Positions 6,604-10,364 of a DNA stretch of 10,364 bases are shown piece after piece. The stretch is from Actinomycetota bacterium (lineage in GTDB: Bacteria; Actinomycetota; Actinomycetes; Actinomycetales; Cellulomonadaceae). The notes below the pieces were generated by a model. It did no database searches and was not told the DNA's origin. It saw only the letters and a program-made list of their open reading frames with translations. How positions within the stretch are numbered: position 1 is the first letter of the stretch; each line of letters begins with the position of its first letter. Location of the stretch: positions 1 through 10,364 of the forward strand of contig JAHIJU010000244.1 in the NCBI GenBank assembly GCA_018898235.1, in the 5' to 3' direction. A program made the translations under genes and the position numbers.

Positions 6604-7785
6604 ATGCAGCTCGTCGCCCCCGGCTGGGAGCCCCTCGCCGACGCCTTCGGCACCGCACTCGACCTGACCGGCCCGGGCGGCGGCGCGCTGGCCGTGTACC
6701 AGGACGGTGAGCCGGTGCTCGACGTGTGGGGCGGCACCGATCCACTGGCCGGGCGCCCCTGGGAGCCCGACTCGGTGACCCTCGCGTTCTCGGCCGCCAA
6801 GGGCGTGGCCGCCGCCTGCCTGCTGCGGCTGATCGACCGCGGCGCCCTCGGGCTCGACGACCCGGTCGCCGCCTGCTGGCCCGAGTTCGCCGCCGCGGGC
6901 AAGGCCGCCACCACCGTGCGCGACGTCCTCACCCATCGCGCCGGACTGCCCTGGATCGACCTGGACACCATCCTCGCGGCCACCGACTGGGACCGGGCCG
7001 TGACGGCCCTGGCCGCCCAGCCCGCCGCCTACCCCGCACGCGACCACGTGGTCTACCACGCGCTCAGCTACGGGTTCCTGGTCGGGGAGATCCTGCGCCG
7101 GACCGACGGGCGACCCATCGGCGACTTCCTCGCCGAGGAGATCGCCGCGCCCCTCGGGCTGCAGCTGTGGTTGGGCCAACCCCCCGAGGTCGAACCGCGC
7201 TACCGACCCTCGCTCATGACCCCGGTGACCGAACCGGGCCCGCCCGACCTCACGCTGGCGACCGACCCGCGCGTCCTGCAGGCCATGCACCGCAGCGCTG
7301 ACCAGCTCACCGACGTGTTCCGGCGCGACGGCGCCCAGGGCACCGAGCCCTTCAACAGTCGTCGGTTCCGGTCCGCGGTGCTGCCCGCCGGCGGGCTCGT
7401 CACCGACGCGCGCTCCCTCGCCCGGTTCTACGCCGCCTGCATGGACCCGGTCGACGGCGTGCGGCTGCTGTCGCCCGATCTGCTCGCCCGCGCAGCCGGG
7501 AACCAGGCAATCGGGGCCGTGCTCCCGGCCGCCGGACCAGGCCTGGCCGAGCAGCCCGCCGTCTGGGGGCTGGGGTTCGAGGTGAGCCACGAGCCGAACC
7601 CCATGCTCGGCCCCGGTTCGTTCGGGCACTCCGGGATGGGCGGCCGGCTCGCCTTCGGCCATCTGCCCACCCGCACCGCGTTCGCGTTCATCAGCCAGCA
7701 GATGGCGTTCCCGCCCGTCGGCACGCTCGACCCGCGCTGGCAGGTGCTGCTGCCGGCGCTGCGCCGCTGCGTCGACGCCCCCTGA
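6604..7785 (+). CDS. Serine hydrolase of the class C beta-lactamase fold (EstB-like esterase)
   Basis: The product has 393 residues covering one beta-lactamase (PF00144-type) domain. The Ser-x-x-Lys motif is SAAK at 63-66, with Ser63 as expected nucleophile and Lys66 as base. The second motif is read as Tyr151 in VVYHALSYGFLVGEILRR, the form usual in EstB-type esterases rather than true beta-lactamases. The third element is FGHSGMGG (340-347). LTHRAGLPW (109-117) and PLGLQLWLG (183-191) are also family marks. No signal peptide is present, so it should be cytoplasmic, which argues against a role in antibiotic resistance and in favour of an esterase, amidase or transesterase. Being divergent from the rhamnosidase and apparently sharing its operator, it may remove acyl groups from rhamnosides, but that is inference. 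An antibiotic-degrading or peptide-cleaving role is less likely. The gene ends at a TGA at 7783-7785, before a hairpin. Confidence 0.9.
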   Translation: MQLVAPGWEPLADAFGTALDLTGPGGGALAVYQDGEPVLDVWGGTDPLAGRPWEPDSVTLAFSAAKGVAAACLLRLIDRGALGLDDPVAACWPEFAAAGKAATTVRDVLTHRAGLPWIDLDTILAATDWDRAVTALAAQPAAYPARDHVVYHALSYGFLVGEILRRTDGRPIGDFLAEEIAAPLGLQLWLGQPPEVEPRYRPSLMTPVTEPGPPDLTLATDPRVLQAMHRSADQLTDVFRRDGAQGTEPFNSRRFRSAVLPAGGLVTDARSLARFYAACMDPVDGVRLLSPDLLARAAGNQAIGAVLPAAGPGLAEQPAVWGLGFEVSHEPNPMLGPGSFGHSGMGGRLAFGHLPTRTAFAFISQQMAFPPVGTLDPRWQVLLPALRRCVDAP

Positions 7786-7794
7786 CCGCCCTGG

Positions 7795-7833
7795 CCCCGC
7801 CCGCCCCCTGAGCTTGTCCGGGCGGGGTCAGGG
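7795..7833. terminator. Bidirectional hairpin between convergent hydrolase and GH92 genes
   Basis: CCCCGCCCG (7795-7803) is perfectly complementary to CGGGCGGGG (7819-7827), a 9-bp G/C stem with a 15-nt loop. A competing pair, CCCTGA (7806-7811) and TCAGGG (7828-7833), includes the stop codon of the GH92 gene. The two folds are mutually exclusive. The intervening CCTGAGCTTGTC resembles a short sequence that I recall as frequent at gene ends in high-GC Micrococcales. No U-tract follows on either strand. Confidence 0.6.
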
Positions 7834-10364
7834 CACCGGGGCCAGCACCTCGACCTGACGCAGGTCGGCCACGCCCTCGAGCAGCGTCACCCGCACCCAG
7901 ACCGTCCCGGCCGAGACCGGCAGGTCGAACGGCCGCAGCTGGTCGGGCCACCACCAGGTGAGGTCGGCCCGGGCGACGACCGGCGTCCAGGTGCGCCCGT
8001 CGGGCGACCCCTCGACCCGCCAGGCAAGCTCGGTCGGGGACGCCAGGAGCAGGGTCCCGAGCACAGGGTCCGCCCCCGGCAGCACGCGCACGACGAGCTC
8101 CTGCCCCGCGCACCAGCGCACCGTCCGGGCGCCCACGTCATCCACCAACTCCGGGACGGCGACGCCGTCGAGCGCGGCCCCGACCGCGACGTCCACCAGC
8201 AGCGGGTCACCACTGTCGGACAACGAGGACGGTGCGTCTGCGGGGTCCGTCCCCCAGCCGTTCGGTTCGGCGCCCAGCCAGACGTCGAGCCGCACCCCGG
8301 CACGCACCCGGTCGTGCGGCAGCACGGTGCTCGACCACGGCCGGCCGTCCACCTCGACCCGGTGCACGTACCGGTCGCGACGGTCGGCTCGGTGCGCCAC
8401 CACCTGCAACGGATCACGACCGGGCGGGGCGACGACCAGCTCGTCGAAGGCCGGCGGGCCGATCAGCCACTCCCCCGACCCGGGCGCCAGCGGGTACAGC
8501 CCGAGCACCGCGAGGAACCACCAGGCCGACAGCTCGCCGTCGTCCTCGTCGCCCGGGTAGCCCTGCCCGATGAGCCCACCGGTGAACAACCGGGCCAGCG
8601 CTTCGTGCACCACCAGGTGCCCCAGCCCCGGCGCACCCGCGACGCTCGCCATGAACGGGATGTGGTGCGCCGGCTGGTTCGACGGCGCCCACATGCCCAG
8701 CCGCACGTCACGGGCCTCCACCATCTCGTGGATCACCTGCGGGTACGTGCCGCGGACGGCGGCACGCCCCGTCTCCGGTGTCTCGAAGAACCGCTGCAGG
8801 TGCTCGACCAGCGCGGGCCGCGACCCGTGCAGCCGCACCAGCCCGGCGCCGTCGTGCGGTACCGAGAACGCCGTGCCCCACGCGTTGGTCTCGGTGTAGC
8901 CACCGCCCCACAGCGCCGGGTCGAACGGTTCGACGAACGCCCCGTCCCGGCCCCGGGCCCGGAAGAACCCGTCCAGGTACAGGTGCCGGTAGGCCGCCGC
9001 CCGTGAGCGCAGGTACCGCGCCTCGACCTCCAGCTGAGCGCGTTCGGCGCCCGGGCCAAGACCGGTAGCGCGCCGTCCGGCCAGCACGGCCACCCCGAAG
9101 TCTGCGAGCGCACCCTCCAGGGTCCAGGACACCGACTCCGGGACGTCGGCCGGCACCCAGCCCCGCAGCATCGCGTGCAGCTGCCCGGCCCGTCCCACCC
9201 ACGGCTCCGGCGGGACGCACGTCGCATCGCGCAGCGCGGCCAGATAGGCGTCCGCGCCGAGGTCGACCCCGCAGGCCACCGCATCGGCCAGCACCACGTC
9301 CAGGCTCGTGCCGACCATCGCGTCGAGGTACCCGGGGGCCGCCCACCGGGGTGTCCACCCACCCTCGCGCGCGTGCTGGACGAAGCCGTCGACCAGGCCC
9401 GGCACCAGGTCCGGGGCGAGCAGGTGGTAGGCGGGCCAGACGGTGCGGTAGGTGTCCCAGAACCCGTGGTTGGTGAGCATCGGGCCGTCGACCTCGCGCC
9501 ACCGCGAGCGCCGCGGACCGTCGGCGGGCAGATCGGCCAGGTGCGGACTGGCGTGGACCGGGCGAGCGTCCTGCGCAGACAGCTCGGTGAGCGAGCTCGG
9601 ATAGGTGAACATCCGGACCAGGTTCGCCGCCAGGGTCCGCCGCTCGTCCTGGCTCGCGCCGCGCACCTGAACCCGGGACAGCACATCGGCCCACCGCTGC
9701 TCGGTGCGGGCCGCGACGGCGTCGAACCCGTCGGCGAGCTCGCGGTCGAGTGCCGCGCCCGCCTCGTCGGTCGACAGGTGGGAGGTCGCGACCTGCACCT
9801 CGATCAGCGGGTCCCCGGGCGCGAGGTCGAGCAGCACCGCACCCGCCTGTGTCCGCACGCCGAGCACCGCCCGGTCCAGTCGCAGCCGGAGGTAGAGCCT
9901 GGCGCCCGGTGCACCGGGCTCGCCGTCCTCGACCCAGCCGACCAGGTCGCTGCCGGGCCCGTCCGGCTCGGGTCCGCCAGCCGCGACCAGGTCCACCCGG
10001 TGGGTGGCGAGACCGCCGAGCCGCAGCACCGGTCGCCGCGCACCGGGCAGCTCGAACCGGACCACCATCCCGTGGTCGCTCGCCGTCGCCCGGACCCGGC
10101 GCCCGTCGTCGAGCAGCACGTCGTAGCGGTGCGGGTGCGCCCGCTCGGCGTCGTGCCCGAACGGCTCGCCCGCGGCCCCGACGCCGCCGTCACCGGCCTG
10201 CACGAGCAGCGCGCCGCGGTCGCCGATCCACGGGCTCGGGCTGTGCGAGATCGCCACCCCGACGAGCCGGGGCCGGTCCCGCTCCGCCTGCCAGGTGTAG
10301 CTCCAGCGCCCGTCGCGGGCGTCGGTCACCGGGGTGACCAGGGTGAACCCGTGCGGGACGGCGA
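7828..10364 (-). CDS. GH92 alpha-mannosidase (5' end beyond the window)
   Basis: The reading frame runs from the right edge to a TGA at 7828-7830. A GTG at 10329 could be taken as a start, but the frame continues upstream with AVPHGFTLVTPV, the conserved start of the GH92 N-domain, so the real start is outside. About 845 residues are visible. Counting from that GTG codon, residues 1-215 are the N-terminal beta-sandwich (with ISHSPSPWIGDRG at 27-39). Residues 230-615 are the (alpha/alpha)6 catalytic domain with NHGFWDTYRTVWP (287-299), GTSLDVVLAD (340-349), YTETNAWGTAFSVPHD (478-493) and PGDEDDGELSAWW (592-604). By analogy with characterised Ca2+-dependent exo-alpha-mannosidases, Glu480 would be the acid and Asp594/Asp596 the base pair. 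Residues about 705-833 look like a discoidin (F5/8 type C) beta-sandwich (SPDGRTW, then DLRQVEVL), probably binding glycan. It would release mannose from N-glycan or yeast-mannan-like chains. Signal peptide and operon partners are off the edge. Confidence 0.94.
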   Translation of the reverse strand, partial: AVPHGFTLVTPVTDARDGRWSYTWQAERDRPRLVGVAISHSPSPWIGDRGALLVQAGDGGVGAAGEPFGHDAERAHPHRYDVLLDDGRRVRATASDHGMVVRFELPGARRPVLRLGGLATHRVDLVAAGGPEPDGPGSDLVGWVEDGEPGAPGARLYLRLRLDRAVLGVRTQAGAVLLDLAPGDPLIEVQVATSHLSTDEAGAALDRELADGFDAVAARTEQRWADVLSRVQVRGASQDERRTLAANLVRMFTYPSSLTELSAQDARPVHASPHLADLPADGPRRSRWREVDGPMLTNHGFWDTYRTVWPAYHLLAPDLVPGLVDGFVQHAREGGWTPRWAAPGYLDAMVGTSLDVVLADAVACGVDLGADAYLAALRDATCVPPEPWVGRAGQLHAMLRGWVPADVPESVSWTLEGALADFGVAVLAGRRATGLGPGAERAQLEVEARYLRSRAAAYRHLYLDGFFRARGRDGAFVEPFDPALWGGGYTETNAWGTAFSVPHDGAGLVRLHGSRPALVEHLQRFFETPETGRAAVRGTYPQVIHEMVEARDVRLGMWAPSNQPAHHIPFMASVAGAPGLGHLVVHEALARLFTGGLIGQGYPGDEDDGELSAWWFLAVLGLYPLAPGSGEWLIGPPAFDELVVAPPGRDPLQVVAHRADRRDRYVHRVEVDGRPWSSTVLPHDRVRAGVRLDVWLGAEPNGWGTDPADAPSSLSDSGDPLLVDVAVGAALDGVAVPELVDDVGARTVRWCAGQELVVRVLPGADPVLGTLLLASPTELAWRVEGSPDGRTWTPVVARADLTWWWPDQLRPFDLPVSAGTVWVRVTLLEGVADLRQVEVLAPVP

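Noticed and set aside
6100..7662. A 520-codon open frame on the minus strand opposite the serine hydrolase and overlapping the rhamnosidase start.
   Set aside because: It crosses the intergenic regulatory region and overlaps two genes with intact motifs. Its composition (Gly/His/Gln/Val-rich) is typical of an antisense shadow frame.
6604..7785. An antibiotic-resistance beta-lactamase.
   Set aside because: The fold is right but there is no export signal, the Tyr motif is of the esterase type (YH rather than YxN), and the gene is tied to a glycoside operon.
10327..10329. GTG as the start of the GH92 gene.
   Set aside because: The frame continues upstream to the edge with AVPHGFTLVTPV, which belongs to the conserved GH92 N-domain, so this GTG is an internal valine codon.
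1..10364. A mobile element, prophage, defence system or CRISPR array.
   Set aside because: No transposase, integrase, tandem repeat-spacer pattern, terminal repeats or composition change was found; all clear genes are metabolic or regulatory.

Overview
The window is about 70% G+C or more, with strong third-position G/C bias, actinobacterial gene style and several apparently leaderless promoters. It looks like chromosomal DNA of a saprophytic actinobacterium. The mix of intracellular glycosidases and LacI regulation would suit Micrococcales such as Cellulomonadaceae, but the genus is a guess. I see no insertion sequence, phage gene, tRNA, rRNA or CRISPR array.

Layout, left to right. The 3' end of a GH13 alpha-glucosidase (+, 1-621) meets a small single-span membrane protein (-, 629-883). 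A 91-bp divergent region with a candidate operator follows. It leads into a GlxA-type regulator with a DJ-1/PfpI domain and an AraC domain (+, 975-1922), followed 15 bp later by an alpha/beta-hydrolase lipoprotein (+, 1938-2876). A hairpin separates these from a convergent two-gene operon on the minus strand. That operon is a GH78 alpha-L-rhamnosidase (6556-3941) whose stop overlaps the start of a LacI-family repressor (3944-2895) in an ATGA. A 47-bp intergenic region divides the rhamnosidase from a divergent class C beta-lactamase-fold serine hydrolase (+, 6604-7785). Another hairpin separates that gene from a convergent GH92 alpha-mannosidase (-, 7828 to beyond the right edge).

How the parts work together. 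The clearest logic is at 6557-6603. A 24-bp near-palindrome with a central CpG, the geometry of a LacI-family operator, covers the apparent -10 of the rhamnosidase operon and lies just upstream of the -10 of the divergent hydrolase. The repressor is encoded behind the rhamnosidase. I infer a small autoregulated rhamnoside-utilisation switch in which an esterase-like hydrolase and the rhamnosidase are induced together. The GlxA-type regulator has its own inverted repeat around its promoter and probably controls itself, the lipoprotein hydrolase and perhaps the divergent small membrane protein. The GH13 and GH92 genes are carbohydrate-related neighbours whose regulation is not visible here. The families are all known. 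Any novelty lies in the regulatory architecture and the unassigned substrates of the two hydrolases.
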